DNA of 64,000 bases from Nocardia huaxiensis (GCF_013744875.1 NZ_CP059399.1:6944001-7008000), one strand, 5' to 3'; counted from the stretch's first letter, positions 9,710-18,894 are shown. Numbers and translations: made by a program. Notes: generated by a model not told the origin, from the sequence alone.

Positions 9710-10140
9710 CCACAGCCGACACCTCGGCGCTCACCGATGCGTTGAGCGCCGAATACGCCGCTGTCTACGCCTACGGGGTGATCGCGGCCTATGCCAATCC
9801 GGATCGGCTGAAAGTCGTGGCGGAATTCACTGCCGCACACCGGGCTCGGCGCGATGCCACCATCGAATTGATGGAATCCCTGGATATTCCGGTGCCGGCG
9901 CCGAATGCGGCCTATACCGCGCCGTTCGTGGTGAACGATCCGATTCCGGCCGCGAAGCTCGCGGTCACCGTGGAATCGGATTGTGCCTCCGCGTGGCGGT
10001 CTGCGGTGGAACGCGCGGGGAGCGATCAGGTGCGCAAGACCGCGGTGGAGGCGCTCACCGATTCGGCGCTGCGACTGGCGACCTGGCAATCGATCCTGGG
10101 GACGAATCCGTCGACGGTAGCGTTCCCCGGCGGCTCCTGA
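9706..10140 (+). CDS. Ferritin-like domain protein (DUF4439), Rv2844-like
   Basis: 144 residues from the ATG at 9706, overlapping the upstream stop (ATGA). It is a four-helix-type, Ala-rich cytosolic protein: LTDALSAEYAAVYAYGVIAAYA near the start and FTAAHRARRDATIELM in the next helix carry the Glu and His/Arg pattern of ferritin-like bundles. DUF4439 fits best. It probably works with the exported upstream protein, given translational coupling. No full diiron ExxH set is obvious, so metal binding is uncertain. Confidence 0.8.
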   Translation: MTTADTSALTDALSAEYAAVYAYGVIAAYANPDRLKVVAEFTAAHRARRDATIELMESLDIPVPAPNAAYTAPFVVNDPIPAAKLAVTVESDCASAWRSAVERAGSDQVRKTAVEALTDSALRLATWQSILGTNPSTVAFPGGS

Positions 10141-10292
10141 CCGAATTCCGGTCGAACTCTTCGATTCGTTCAGCCGGTGCACACCTTTGCGGCACCTGTT
10201 GTTTCGAATGCCTCGCTATGCATCGAAGTCGACGCGGTTGACGGCGGCGGTTATTGCGCTGCCGCGCAGCCATTTTCGGGCGAGGCGAGGAG

Positions 10293-11738
10293 ATGCCGGT
10301 GGCAGTTGACGTGACCCTGGACGACAGAGCGGCCAGGGAAGAGAAAGCGCTGCGCGAGCTGACGGATCGCCTGGTGGGAACCTACGGCGAGACGCACACC
10401 ACGGCCCGGGTCGAGGCGGTGCTGTGGGCGGCCCGGCAACGATTCGACGGGCACAAAGTCCGCGATTTCGTGCCCATTCTGGTGGAGCGCATCGCGCGCC
10501 GGGAGTTGGAGCCGTCGAAAAGCGGGACGGCGCACGGGGATAAGCACACGACCGCGCCGGTCGAGGCCGGGACAGATTCGAATTCCGGGCGGCATCGAAT
10601 TCCCGGCGGTATGAACCGGATTACCGGATTCGTGCCGAAAGTCACCGGGGGCAAACGACTGGCATGGGTCGGTGCGGGCGTGATCGCCGCGGTGCTGGCC
10701 ATTGTGGTGGCGCTGGTTGTCCGGGAGCCGGATTCGAAGCCCGCGGCCGCCACACCGGCGGCGGTGACGACCGTGCGCGGGGTGGTGGGGTCGGAGAAGA
10801 TGGGGTTCTTCGACGATCCCCGGGTGATCGAGGCGCTCGCCCGCCACGGGGTGAAGGTGGAGGTGGACCCGGCCGGGTCGCGGCAGATCGCCACCACCGT
10901 GGATCTGGGTAGGTACGACTTCGCGTTCCCGTCGAGTTCGACGGCGGCCGAGAGTGTGCAGCGCGCCCGCAACACCACCGCCAAGTACACGCCCTTCTCC
11001 TCGCCCATGGCGATCGCCACCTACAGGCCGATCGTGGATCTGCTGACCCAGGCGGGAGTCGTGAAGCCGGGCGCCACACCGACTTTCGACATGGAGGCGT
11101 ATCTGGCGCTGGCCGAGAAGGGCACCCAGTGGGATCAGCTGGAGGGCAACACCACCTATCCGGTGCGCAAGAACATCCTGGTGGCGACCACCGATCCGCG
11201 GACGTCGAATTCGGCCGCCATGTATCTGGCGGTGGCCGCCTATGTGGCCAATGACAATACGATCGTGCGCGGCAAGACCGCCGAAGATCATGCGGTGTCG
11301 CGGGTTTCGCGGCTGTTCACCCGGCAGGGCTACACCGAGGCGACCACCGATGGGCCGTTCAAGGAGTACCTGTCCGGCGGCATGGGTCCCACCCCGATGG
11401 TGTGGATCTACGAGTCCCAATACGTGGATGCCGCGGTCCAGGGGCGGATCAAGCCCGACATGGTGCTGATGTATCCCTCGCCGACCGTGCTGTCGCAGCA
11501 CACCGTGGTGCCGTTGAACGACACCGGTGATCGGCTCGGCAAGCTGCTGACCACCGATGCCGAACTGCAGCAGCTGGCCGCTGAGCACGGTTTCCGGCCC
11601 GCGGATCCGGCGCTGTTCACCGATGTCGCGGCGCAGCACCAGGTTCCGGTGGTGCCCAATCTCCTCGACGTGGTCGATCCGCCGAATTACGACACCCTCG
11701 AACATCTGCTCGAGGGTGTCGCGCGGGCGTACAGCTAG
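10293..11738 (+). CDS. Three-helix-bundle domain protein with membrane anchor and extracellular substrate-binding-like domain
   Basis: 481 residues from the ATG at 10293, which has GAGG 7 bases upstream. Residues about 10-70 form a charged helical domain (ALRELTDRLVGTYGETH, then FVPILVERIARREL) like the three-helix dimerization module found in many actinobacterial proteins. One membrane helix follows at about 130-150 (WVGAGVIAAVLAIVVALVV). The outer part, about 170-480, resembles a periplasmic-binding-protein-type fold (VVGSEKMGFFDDPRV, FAFPSSSTAAESV, MVWIYESQYVDAAV) without a clear von Willebrand domain. It stands alone, converging with the MFS gene only 10 bases away. Ligand unknown. Confidence 0.75.
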   Translation: MPVAVDVTLDDRAAREEKALRELTDRLVGTYGETHTTARVEAVLWAARQRFDGHKVRDFVPILVERIARRELEPSKSGTAHGDKHTTAPVEAGTDSNSGRHRIPGGMNRITGFVPKVTGGKRLAWVGAGVIAAVLAIVVALVVREPDSKPAAATPAAVTTVRGVVGSEKMGFFDDPRVIEALARHGVKVEVDPAGSRQIATTVDLGRYDFAFPSSSTAAESVQRARNTTAKYTPFSSPMAIATYRPIVDLLTQAGVVKPGATPTFDMEAYLALAEKGTQWDQLEGNTTYPVRKNILVATTDPRTSNSAAMYLAVAAYVANDNTIVRGKTAEDHAVSRVSRLFTRQGYTEATTDGPFKEYLSGGMGPTPMVWIYESQYVDAAVQGRIKPDMVLMYPSPTVLSQHTVVPLNDTGDRLGKLLTTDAELQQLAAEHGFRPADPALFTDVAAQHQVPVVPNLLDVVDPPNYDTLEHLLEGVARAYS

Positions 11739-11748
11739 GCCGGCCGGT

Positions 11749-13335
11749 TCAGGCGAGGGCCCGCGCCGGTTCGGCGTCGGTCTCCGCCGGGACCCGCTGC
11801 TGCGGAAGTTGTTGCTGCTCGGCGGGTTTGCGGCCGGGCCCCGCGGTGACGGCGAGCACTGCCGCGCCGAGCAGGGCGAACAGCATCACCCACACCGAGC
11901 CGACGTGCATGGCATGGACGAAGGCGGCATCGGCGGCGTGCGCCAGGCCGGGCCGGTTGGCGGTGGTCGCCGCATGGCGCGCCAGCTCCGCCGACACCTG
12001 AGCCTGCTCGCGCACCGCCGGGGGCAGATCGACCAGGGAGCCGTCGATCGCGCGCCGGTACACGATCGACATGAGCGTGCCGCCGATGGCGATGCCGAGC
12101 ACGCTGCCGGTCTGGCGCACGGTATTGGTGACGGCGGAACCCGCGCCCGCCCGCTCCAGCGGCAGCGTGCTCATGAGCGCGGCCGTCACCGGGCCGATCA
12201 CCATGCCGGTGGCGAAACCCTGTACCGCGATGGCGATTTCGATCCAGAGCAGCGGGGTGTCGAGTCCGATGAACACGAAGGCGCCCATGGCCGTGGCCGA
12301 GACGGCCAGGGCGGTGGCGCTGACCGGGCGCAGTCCGAAGCGCCGGACCAGTCGCACGCCGAGCGGTCCGCCCACGATCACGCCGAGGGCGGCCGGGGCG
12401 GTGGCCAGCCCCGCTTGCAGCGGCGAGAATCCGCGCGTGCCCTGCAGATAGAAGGCGTTGCAGAACCCGGCCGCGGTCATGGCGAGGAACAGCAGCCCCA
12501 GTGCCGCATTGCCGCCGCCGAAGATCCGCTGCGCGAGCAGCCGGGGATCGAAACTGGGCTGGGCACTGCGCAATTCGACGAGTATGAACCCGGCGAGCAG
12601 GAGCAGCCCGGCGACGATCGGCGCCCAGACCGAGACCGGCGTCCAGGAGGCGACCTGCCCGGCGCGGATCAGCCCGTAGGCCAGTGCGGCCAGGCCGCCC
12701 ATGGACAGAGTGAGTCCGGGCAGGTCCAGCGGGCGGCGGGCCGGGCTGCGGAAATTCGGTACCAGCCAGGCGATTCCGGCCAGGCCCACGGCCACCACCG
12801 GGATATTGACCAGGAAGACCGAACCCCACCAGAAATTGTCGAGCAGCACACCGGCCAGCAGCGGCCCGGCGGCCAGTCCCACCCCGGCCGACGTGGAGAA
12901 CAGGCCGATCGCGGCGGCCCGAGCCGGACCGGTGAAAGTCCAGGTGAGAATGGCCATGGTGGGCGGCATGATGAGCGCGCTGCCCACGCCCATGACGGCG
13001 CGGGCGGCGATCAGCTCCCCCGGGCCGCCCGCGTAGGCGGCCCACACCGAGGCCAGAGCGAAGATCACCAGCCCGCCGACGAGTACGGTCCGATGTCCGA
13101 AGCGGTCACCGAGCGCCCCCGCGGTGAACATGAGCGCGGCGGACACTAGCGTGTAAGCCCCTGTGGCCCATTGCAATTGGGACGGCCCCGCCCCCAGTCC
13201 GCGCACCGGGTCGGCGAGCGTCTCCAGGGCGGTACCGAGAATCGTGTTGTCGAGCCAGATCAGCAGTGAGGACAGCAGCAGAACGGCGAGAATCATGCGC
13301 TGCCGAACACGCGGCAGCGGTGCAGGCGTGGTCAT
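11749..13335 (-). CDS. MFS drug-resistance-type exporter (DHA2 family, 14 TM)
   Basis: 528 residues from the ATG at 13335 with AAGGTG 5 bases upstream. It shows the DHA2 pattern: LIWLDNTILGTALETLAD in TM1, GDRFGHRTVLVGG in loop 2-3, motif-C-like GVGLAAGPLLAGVL in TM5, and about 14 hydrophobic segments. Such transporters expel hydrophobic cations or antibiotics with proton exchange. It is divergent from a MarR gene, with two 22-bp palindromes in the shared promoter, so it is almost certainly repressed by that MarR until an inducer binds. Substrate cannot be read from sequence. Confidence 0.9.
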   Translation of the reverse strand: MTTPAPLPRVRQRMILAVLLLSSLLIWLDNTILGTALETLADPVRGLGAGPSQLQWATGAYTLVSAALMFTAGALGDRFGHRTVLVGGLVIFALASVWAAYAGGPGELIAARAVMGVGSALIMPPTMAILTWTFTGPARAAAIGLFSTSAGVGLAAGPLLAGVLLDNFWWGSVFLVNIPVVAVGLAGIAWLVPNFRSPARRPLDLPGLTLSMGGLAALAYGLIRAGQVASWTPVSVWAPIVAGLLLLAGFILVELRSAQPSFDPRLLAQRIFGGGNAALGLLFLAMTAAGFCNAFYLQGTRGFSPLQAGLATAPAALGVIVGGPLGVRLVRRFGLRPVSATALAVSATAMGAFVFIGLDTPLLWIEIAIAVQGFATGMVIGPVTAALMSTLPLERAGAGSAVTNTVRQTGSVLGIAIGGTLMSIVYRRAIDGSLVDLPPAVREQAQVSAELARHAATTANRPGLAHAADAAFVHAMHVGSVWVMLFALLGAAVLAVTAGPGRKPAEQQQLPQQRVPAETDAEPARALA

Positions 13336-13351
13336 GGGCACCTTCGGATAT

Positions 13352-13373
13352 GATTGACAAGAACCTGACAATC
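13352..13373. promoter_or_regulatory. MarR operator, copy 1
   Basis: Imperfect palindrome with arms GATTGACAAG and CCTGACAATC around AA, 17 bases before the MFS start. It shares the GATTGnCA..TGnCAATC core with copy 2 thirteen bases away. Spacing and position fit MarR dimer binding in a divergent promoter. Confidence 0.75.
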
Positions 13374-13385
13374 ACCACTGTGACG

Positions 13386-13407
13386 GATTGTCAGGAACCT
13401 GTCAATC
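13386..13407. promoter_or_regulatory. MarR operator, copy 2
   Basis: Near-perfect palindrome with arms GATTGTCAGG and CCTGTCAATC around AA. Centres of the two copies are 34 bases apart, a little over three helical turns. This copy lies 20 bases before the preferred MarR start, which fits autorepression. Confidence 0.8.
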
Positions 13408-13426
13408 GCGAGAAAGGCTGTGCCCG

Positions 13427-13858
13427 TTGAACTCCGAATGGAACGAGACCGGATCACTGACCTTCATGGTCCGCAGCGTGTGGCTGGGCATGCGCGCCGC
13501 CATCGGCGAGGAGCTCAAGGAATTCGGCCTGTCCTCCCCCCAGTACGCGACCCTCATGATGACCGCCGCCCAACCCGGCAAATCCGTCTCCGACATCGCC
13601 CGCGACGTAGGCAGCACCCGCCAAGCCGCCAACGAAATGCTCGCCGGCCTGGAATCCCAGGGCCTGATCGAACGCCGCCCCCACCCCACCGACAAACGCA
13701 CCTACCAGCTCTTCGTCACCGACGCAGGCCACAAGCGATATGCCTTGGCGCACAAGGCCGTCAAACGCCGCGAGGACGAACTGGAAGCCAACCTCACCCC
13801 CGCGCAGCGCACCGCCATCCGCACCTGGATGGCCGGCATCGCCACCGCCTGCCACTGA
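13427..13858 (+). CDS. MarR family transcriptional regulator
   Basis: 143 residues from the TTG at 13427, chosen because AGAAAGG lies 9 bases upstream and earlier in-frame starts fall inside the operator. The winged helix is clear: KSVSDIARDVGSTRQAANEM as recognition region, then IERRPHPTDKRTYQLFVTD as the wing, flanked by dimerization helices. It is divergent from the DHA2 exporter gene and probably controls both genes through the two palindromes. The inducer is unknown. Confidence 0.92.
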   Translation: MNSEWNETGSLTFMVRSVWLGMRAAIGEELKEFGLSSPQYATLMMTAAQPGKSVSDIARDVGSTRQAANEMLAGLESQGLIERRPHPTDKRTYQLFVTDAGHKRYALAHKAVKRREDELEANLTPAQRTAIRTWMAGIATACH

Positions 13859-13933
13859 TGATCCGCAGCCCATCCGCGACTACAGCCGAATCGAATCCCT
13901 CCGCAGAATTTTTCCTATTCCCCAGGGGGATCC

Positions 13934-14581
13934 ATGACAGGCGATGGACGACCGGAACTTCCCGAATTCATGACCTGGGAAGAGTTGGAGAAGCTGCCCG
14001 ACGAGATCGGCGGACAGATCGAACTGTGGGAAGGTCGCGTCGTATGGGTCTGGCGCGGTCCGGCTGAACACCAGGAATGTTCGGCGAATCTGTGGAACGC
14101 ACTTCGGCGATGCGCCCGTGCGGAAATGTCACGCCGGCCGGCGCCCTGTTGGCGAGCTTCCACGGGGACGAACGTCTTCTTCGGCGCAATCGGCCGATCC
14201 GATTTCATGACTCCGGATTTCCTCGTGTACCGATGCCTCGCAGGGGAGTATCAGGACATCCGAGCAGCCGATGCGCTCGTCGCCGGGGAGGTGTTCTCAC
14301 CTGCCAGTGCCGACCGCGACATCGAAGCCAGAAAGGCGCGCTACGCCGGGGCGGGGATTCCCTGGTACTGGGAGGTCATTCTCGGGCGGAGTCCACTTCG
14401 GGTCACGAGTATCCGTGCCTACGGCCTGCGGACCGGCCATTCGCAACTTCCGGACGGTGTAGCACCGTTGCGTCGGGCGAACTACATCGTCGCGGGTGAG
14501 TGGCGGCCCGATTCGTCGGCTGGGATCGAGTTCGACCATCCCTTCGCGATACACATTCCTTGGTTGGAGTTGGAGTTCTGA
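13934..14581 (+). CDS. Uma2 family (DUF820) PD-(D/E)XK-type nuclease
   Basis: 215 residues. The Uma2 fold is recognised by the N-terminal MTWEELEKLPDEIG, the TPDFLVYR strand carrying the catalytic Asp, and VFSPASADRDIEARKARYAG, where the usual ExxSP..K line appears as EVFSPAS with downstream Lys, then IPWYWEV. The family is predicted restriction-endonuclease-like and is abundant in actinobacteria and cyanobacteria with unknown cellular role. It is a single copy without an antitoxin or transposase neighbour, close to the 3' end of proS and followed by a strong hairpin. Confidence 0.88.
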   Translation: MTGDGRPELPEFMTWEELEKLPDEIGGQIELWEGRVVWVWRGPAEHQECSANLWNALRRCARAEMSRRPAPCWRASTGTNVFFGAIGRSDFMTPDFLVYRCLAGEYQDIRAADALVAGEVFSPASADRDIEARKARYAGAGIPWYWEVILGRSPLRVTSIRAYGLRTGHSQLPDGVAPLRRANYIVAGEWRPDSSAGIEFDHPFAIHIPWLELEF

Positions 14582-14604
14582 ATTCGCCTGGGGCGGAATA
14601 GAAG

Positions 14605-14637
14605 CGAGCCGCGCGATAGCGGGTGTCGCGCGGCTCG
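14605..14637. terminator. Bidirectional hairpin between Uma2 and proS
   Basis: Perfect 12-bp arms CGAGCCGCGCGA (14605-14616) and TCGCGCGGCTCG (14626-14637) with a 9-base loop lie between two convergent genes, 23 bases after one stop and 25 before the other. No long T tract, but the stem is very stable. Confidence 0.75.
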
Positions 14638-14662
14638 AGGTGTATTCGGTTGTGGGAGTGGG

Positions 14663-16420
14663 TCAGCCGCGGATCTTGGCGAGGACGGACTGGACGGCGG
14701 TGTCGGCGGGGAGTTCTTCGCTGGTGCCGGCGAAGCGGTCGCGGAGTTCCACCTTGCCTTCGGCCCAGCCTCGGCCTACGACGAGGACGTAGGGCATGCC
14801 GAGGAGTTCGGCGTCTTTGAACTTGACGCCGGGGGAGGCGGTGCGGTCGTCGAGGAGGACCTCGAGGCCCTGGGAATCCAGTTCCGCGGCAACCTGTTCG
14901 GCGCCGGAGCGGGCGCCTTCGTCCTTGTTGGCGATGACGACGTGGATGTCGTAGGGGGCGACTTCGGCGGGCCAGCGCAGGCCCTTGTCGTCGTGCATCT
15001 GCTCGGCGAGGACCGCGACCATGCGGGAGACGCCGACGCCGTAGGAGCCCATGGTCAGACGCACCGGCTTGCCGTTCTCGCCGAGGACGTCGACCTCGAA
15101 GGCGTCGGTGTACTTCTGGCCGAGCTGGAAGATGTGGCCGATTTCGATGCCTCGGGCCGATTCCAGGACGCCGCGGCCGTCGGGCGAGGGGTCGCCGTCG
15201 CGGACTTCGGCGGCCTCGATGGTGCCGTCGGGGGTGAAGTCGCGGCCGGCGACCAGGCCGACGTAGTGCTTGCCCTGTTCGTCGGCGCCGGTGATCCAGG
15301 CGGTGCCGGTGACCACGCGGGGGTCGACGAGGTAGCGGATGCCGTTGGCCTGCAGGGCCTTCGGGCCGATGTAGCCCTTGACCAGGAAGGGGTTGGCCTT
15401 GAAGTCGGCCTCGTCCATCATCTCGACCTCGGCGGGTTCGACGGAGGCGCCGAGACGCTTGTCGTCGACCTCGCGGTCGCCGGGGATGCCGACGGCCAGC
15501 AGTTCGGTCTTGCCGTCGGGGTAGCGGAGCTTGACCATCACGTTCTTCAACGTGTCGGCAGCGGTCACCGGGCGGCCGAACTGCTGGTCGATGCCGGCGC
15601 CGTTGGCCCAGTCGACGAGGGTCGCGATGGTGGGGGTGTTCGGGGTGTCGTGGATGACCGCGTCGGCCTGACCCTCGAGCGGGATCTCGGCGGGCGCGGC
15701 GGTGACGACGGCTTCCACGTTCGCGGCGTAACCGGATTCGCGGCAGATGACGTAGGTGTCCTCGCCGACGGGGCTGTCGGCCAGGAACTCCTCGGACGCC
15801 GAACCGCCCATGGCGCCGGAGGTGGCGGCCACGATGACGTACTTGACGCCGAGACGGTCGAAAATGCGCTGGTAGGCCTCGCGGTGCGCGTTGTAGGACT
15901 TCTTCAGGCCGTCGTCGTCCAGGTCGAAGGAGTACGAGTCCTTCATGATGAATTCGCGGCCGCGCAGGATGCCGGCGCGGGGGCGGCCTTCGTCGCGGTA
16001 CTTGGTCTGGATCTGGTACAGGGTGACGGGCAGGTCCTTGTACGAGTTGTATTCGCCCTTCACGGTGAGCGCGAACAGTTCCTCGTGGGTGGGGCCGAGC
16101 AGGTAGTCCTGGCCCTTGCGGTCCTTGAGCCGGAACAGGCCGTCGCCGTACTCGGTCCAGCGGTTGGTGGTTTCGTACGGTTCGCGCGGCAGCAGCGCGG
16201 GCAGCGAGATCTCCTGAGCGCCGATGGCGTTCATTTCTTCCCGGACGACGTCTTCGACCTTGCGCAGCGTGCGCAGGCCCAGCGGCAGCCACGAGTACAC
16301 GCCCGGGGCGATGCGGCGCACGTATCCGGCGCGGACCAGCAGCTTGTGGCTGGGCACCTCGGCGTCGGCGGGGTCGTCGCGCAGGGTGCGCAGGAAGAGT
16401 TGGGAGAGGCGCGTGATCAC
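14663..16420 (-). CDS. proS: Prolyl-tRNA synthetase
   Basis: 585 residues. It charges tRNA-Pro with proline. The start is placed at the GTG at 16420, giving [20 protein letters not shown] as in homologues; the extra upstream 13 codons look like leader. Class II motifs are present: motif 1 around [13 protein letters not shown], motif 2 around [17 protein letters not shown], motif 3 [17 protein letters not shown]. An inserted YbaK-type editing domain lies between motifs 2 and 3 (about 225-385), and an anticodon-binding domain ends the protein. It marks the left border of the accessory region. Confidence 0.97.
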   Translation of the reverse strand: MITRLSQLFLRTLRDDPADAEVPSHKLLVRAGYVRRIAPGVYSWLPLGLRTLRKVEDVVREEMNAIGAQEISLPALLPREPYETTNRWTEYGDGLFRLKDRKGQDYLLGPTHEELFALTVKGEYNSYKDLPVTLYQIQTKYRDEGRPRAGILRGREFIMKDSYSFDLDDDGLKKSYNAHREAYQRIFDRLGVKYVIVAATSGAMGGSASEEFLADSPVGEDTYVICRESGYAANVEAVVTAAPAEIPLEGQADAVIHDTPNTPTIATLVDWANGAGIDQQFGRPVTAADTLKNVMVKLRYPDGKTELLAVGIPGDREVDDKRLGASVEPAEVEMMDEADFKANPFLVKGYIGPKALQANGIRYLVDPRVVTGTAWITGADEQGKHYVGLVAGRDFTPDGTIEAAEVRDGDPSPDGRGVLESARGIEIGHIFQLGQKYTDAFEVDVLGENGKPVRLTMGSYGVGVSRMVAVLAEQMHDDKGLRWPAEVAPYDIHVVIANKDEGARSGAEQVAAELDSQGLEVLLDDRTASPGVKFKDAELLGMPYVLVVGRGWAEGKVELRDRFAGTSEELPADTAVQSVLAKIRG

Positions 16421-16497
16421 GGATGCACAGGGTAGTCGGTGCTCGCGCGATATCCGCAACGCATTACCGGTTCACGGCTCCGGGGCGGGTGCAATGC

Positions 16498-17142
16498 TCA
16501 CCCGAGCGGCCGATTCCTGCGGCTGCGGTCACCGTAAACCGCGAGGCGGACGCGATTGTCGGTACCGGTCTTGTCCATCAGGTTCGCGATATGTGACTTG
16601 ACGGTGCTCAACCCCAGGTGCAGGCGTTCCGCGATCTCCTGATTGCCGAACCCCTCGCCGACCAGATCGAGGATCTCGTCCTCGCGCGGCGTCAGGCCGA
16701 CGCGGGCGGGCGGCGGCTCGGGAGTGGTGACGGCGCGGTCCACCAGGCGGCGCAGCAGCGACGGCGAGAACAACATGTCGCCGTCGACGGTGCGGCGCAT
16801 GGCATCCAGCAGATCGGCCGGATCGGTATCCTTGATCAGATATCCGGCCGCGCCCGCCGCGAGCGCCGGATACAGGTGCTCGTCATCGTCGAAGGTGGTG
16901 AGCACCAGCACCTTCGATTCGGGCCGGGCGGCGACGATATCCCGCGTCGCGGACGTCCCGTCGAGCCCGGGCATCCGCAAATCCATGAGGATCAGATCCG
17001 GCGCGAGCTCGGCGGCCCGGCGCACCGCCTCCACCCCGTCCGCCGCTTCCCCGGCGACGCTGAAGTCGTCGGTGGATTCGAGGAGCATGCGCAGCCCGGC
17101 GCGGATCAGCCGCTGATCGTCCACCAGCAGGACAGTGATCAT
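16498..17142 (-). CDS. NarL/LuxR-type response regulator
   Basis: 214 residues. Receiver domain 1-120 with acidic pair DD at 8-9, phosphoacceptor Asp54 in LILMDLRMPG, and Lys in VLVLTTFDDDEHLY vicinity (TTF position replaces the usual T/S). LuxR-type helix-turn-helix near 150-210: LTPREDEILDLVGEGFGNQE then LHLGLSTVKSHIANLM. The ATG overlaps the stop of the kinase gene (ATGA), so the two are translationally coupled. It is 77 bases before proS. Targets are unknown; the multicopper oxidase gene across the kinase is one candidate. Confidence 0.94.
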   Translation of the reverse strand: MITVLLVDDQRLIRAGLRMLLESTDDFSVAGEAADGVEAVRRAAELAPDLILMDLRMPGLDGTSATRDIVAARPESKVLVLTTFDDDEHLYPALAAGAAGYLIKDTDPADLLDAMRRTVDGDMLFSPSLLRRLVDRAVTTPEPPPARVGLTPREDEILDLVGEGFGNQEIAERLHLGLSTVKSHIANLMDKTGTDNRVRLAVYGDRSRRNRPLG

Positions 17143-18491
17143 CGCCCACCATCTCCTTCCGCTACCGGAGAACGGGTGGCGGGTGACATCGCCGCACCGT
17201 CCGCCTCGTGTCCGGGTGTCGCCGTGGGCAATCGGGCCTCGACGGTCCAGTAGCCGCCGGCCGGACCGACGACGAGCGTGCCATCGGCGAGCGCGACGCG
17301 CTCCCGCATGCCCACGAGGCCATGCCCCTCCGCTCCGCCCCGGGCGAGTTCACCGGCACGGGCGGCGCCGTCACCGACGCGCAACTGAGCAAACCGATTG
17401 CGCACCAACAGCACAACGGCCGACGCCGGATCGCGTCTCTGATCAGGGGTGGGCTCGGCGTGGGTCACGGATACCGCTGCGGCACCGCGGATATCGGGGG
17501 GCGGCGTGTCCGTGGCATTGGTCACCCGGATGCGCACGGGCTCGTCACGGTTGGCGTACTTCATGACATTGGTGAGTGCCTCCTGGACGAGGCGCAGCAG
17601 GGTGAGGCGGCCGATCGCATCCAATCCCGTCAGGCTGGAATCGATGTCGGCGTCGACGGTGAATCCCGCCGCGCGCACCCGCTCGATGGCCGCGGCGATC
17701 TCGGTGCGGAGCGCGGCCGCGTCGACCAGCGCGGCCTCGCCCAGCTCCGGGTCGCGCAGTGCGGCGAGCAGTCGGCGGATATCGCCGAGGGCGTCGGTGG
17801 CGGTGTCGCGCACATCATCGAGCACCGCGCCCACGCGCGGATCGGCGTCGGCCACCACGTGCCGAGCGACCTTGATACGCAACAGAATTGCCGCGATGTG
17901 GTGGGCGACCAGATCGTGCAGCTCACGTGCCATGGCACTGCGTTCGGCGACGCGCGCATGCAATTCCGCTGCGTCACGGCGGTTTTCGGCCTCGACGGCA
18001 CGATCGCGCATGGTCGCGGCGAGCGCTCGCTGCCCGCGCAGATACAGGCCGAGCAGCAGCGGCAGGCCCACATACGTGCCCGCTTGGACCAGCACGGCCG
18101 CACGCGGCAATGAGGGGTCGTGGCCGTTCCACTGGCCGAGGACGATGGCCAGCGCCCACCCCGCCGTGGCGACCGCGGTCACCCGCCACCCGCCACCGCG
18201 CATCACCACATCCGCGAGAGCCACCGCGCCGAGGTAGGGCACCAGACCGGACAGCCCCCAGGCCGGAGTGTGCAACATCGGCACCGCGAGCGCCGACAGC
18301 GCCAGCGAGACCGCCAGCGGCCATCGCTCCCCCAGCACGAACAGCGCCGCGGACGTCATGGCGAGCAGCCAGTAACTCAGCGGCACCCGGTACTGCCCGG
18401 GGAAGGTGCTCGCCACCAGCAGCACCGGCACCAGCACCAGCGGCAGATACCGCAGCACCGGGCGCTCGAGGAGATCCTTCACATCAGTCAC
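17139..18491 (-). CDS. Sensor histidine kinase (DesK/NarX-type, HisKA_3)
   Basis: 450 residues from the GTG at 18491; the frame is open further upstream but that part has no membrane character and looks non-coding. About five hydrophobic helices (10-155) form the sensor, with short loops, suggesting signal detection in the membrane. The dimerization box SAMARELHDLVAHHIA holds the phosphoacceptor His192. HATPase features follow: LRLVQEALTNVMKYAN as N box and GHGLVGMRERVALADG as G box, separated by an unusual insertion of about 50 residues (PPPDIRGAAAVSVTHAEPT region). Partner of the overlapping response regulator. Confidence 0.92.
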   Translation of the reverse strand: MTDVKDLLERPVLRYLPLVLVPVLLVASTFPGQYRVPLSYWLLAMTSAALFVLGERWPLAVSLALSALAVPMLHTPAWGLSGLVPYLGAVALADVVMRGGGWRVTAVATAGWALAIVLGQWNGHDPSLPRAAVLVQAGTYVGLPLLLGLYLRGQRALAATMRDRAVEAENRRDAAELHARVAERSAMARELHDLVAHHIAAILLRIKVARHVVADADPRVGAVLDDVRDTATDALGDIRRLLAALRDPELGEAALVDAAALRTEIAAAIERVRAAGFTVDADIDSSLTGLDAIGRLTLLRLVQEALTNVMKYANRDEPVRIRVTNATDTPPPDIRGAAAVSVTHAEPTPDQRRDPASAVVLLVRNRFAQLRVGDGAARAGELARGGAEGHGLVGMRERVALADGTLVVGPAGGYWTVEARLPTATPGHEADGAAMSPATRSPVAEGDGGR

Positions 18492-18894
18492 GGTAGGTGA
18501 CCGCCCCAGCCGTCCCGGGTTCGGCAAGCTGTCGGCGGGCCATCGAGTGTGTCGGCCGCGGACGTCAGCGGCCCGGTCGGTCCGGTCGCCGCACCGAGCC
18601 GAAGCCTGGGCGCAGTTCGTGCCCACTGTGGTCGGCCCTTCCGGCAGTCGCGGTGATCCGGCCTGAGCCAACACTTTCGGGGCGGAAATGGTCGGAATGG
18701 CAGAAAGGCGCACGAAAGTGTGCGCACAGGCCGGACACGGGCGTCGAGACGCGGGGCACGCAGCTCGATAGCAGAGCGTGGATGCCGGCGCAAGGGACTG
18801 GGGGCCGGTGAACACGAGCCGTGGGGACGATTTCGCGGGGGTCGCCGGTGATGAGGCTGGAGGGGTTCAGCAATCGGCAGGCAAAGGAGTTGGT
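18492..18894. promoter_or_regulatory. Divergent region between kinase and multicopper oxidase genes
   Basis: About 400 bases without a supported gene, holding promoters for the two-component system (minus) and the oxidase (plus). The most visible element is a spaced inverted repeat, ACACTTTCG at 18671-18679 and CGAAAGTGT at 18713-18721. The right half is also inside a small GCGCAC...GTGCGC palindrome. AAAGGAG just before 18895 is the oxidase ribosome binding site. Confidence 0.5.
18671..18721. promoter_or_regulatory. Spaced inverted repeat, candidate operator
   Basis: Nine-base arms ACACTTTCG and CGAAAGTGT match perfectly and are 33 bases apart, in the divergent promoter region of a two-component system and a copper enzyme. 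Response-regulator binding is possible; there is no direct proof. Confidence 0.35.

Noticed and set aside
14403-16292. A 629-codon ORF in a second frame over proS
   Set aside because: Shadow of proS, Arg-rich and lacking any motif.
18492-18815. N-terminal extension of the sensor kinase to 558 residues
   Set aside because: The extra 108 residues are Cys/Arg/Pro-rich without membrane or domain character, and homologous kinases begin near the GTG at 18491.
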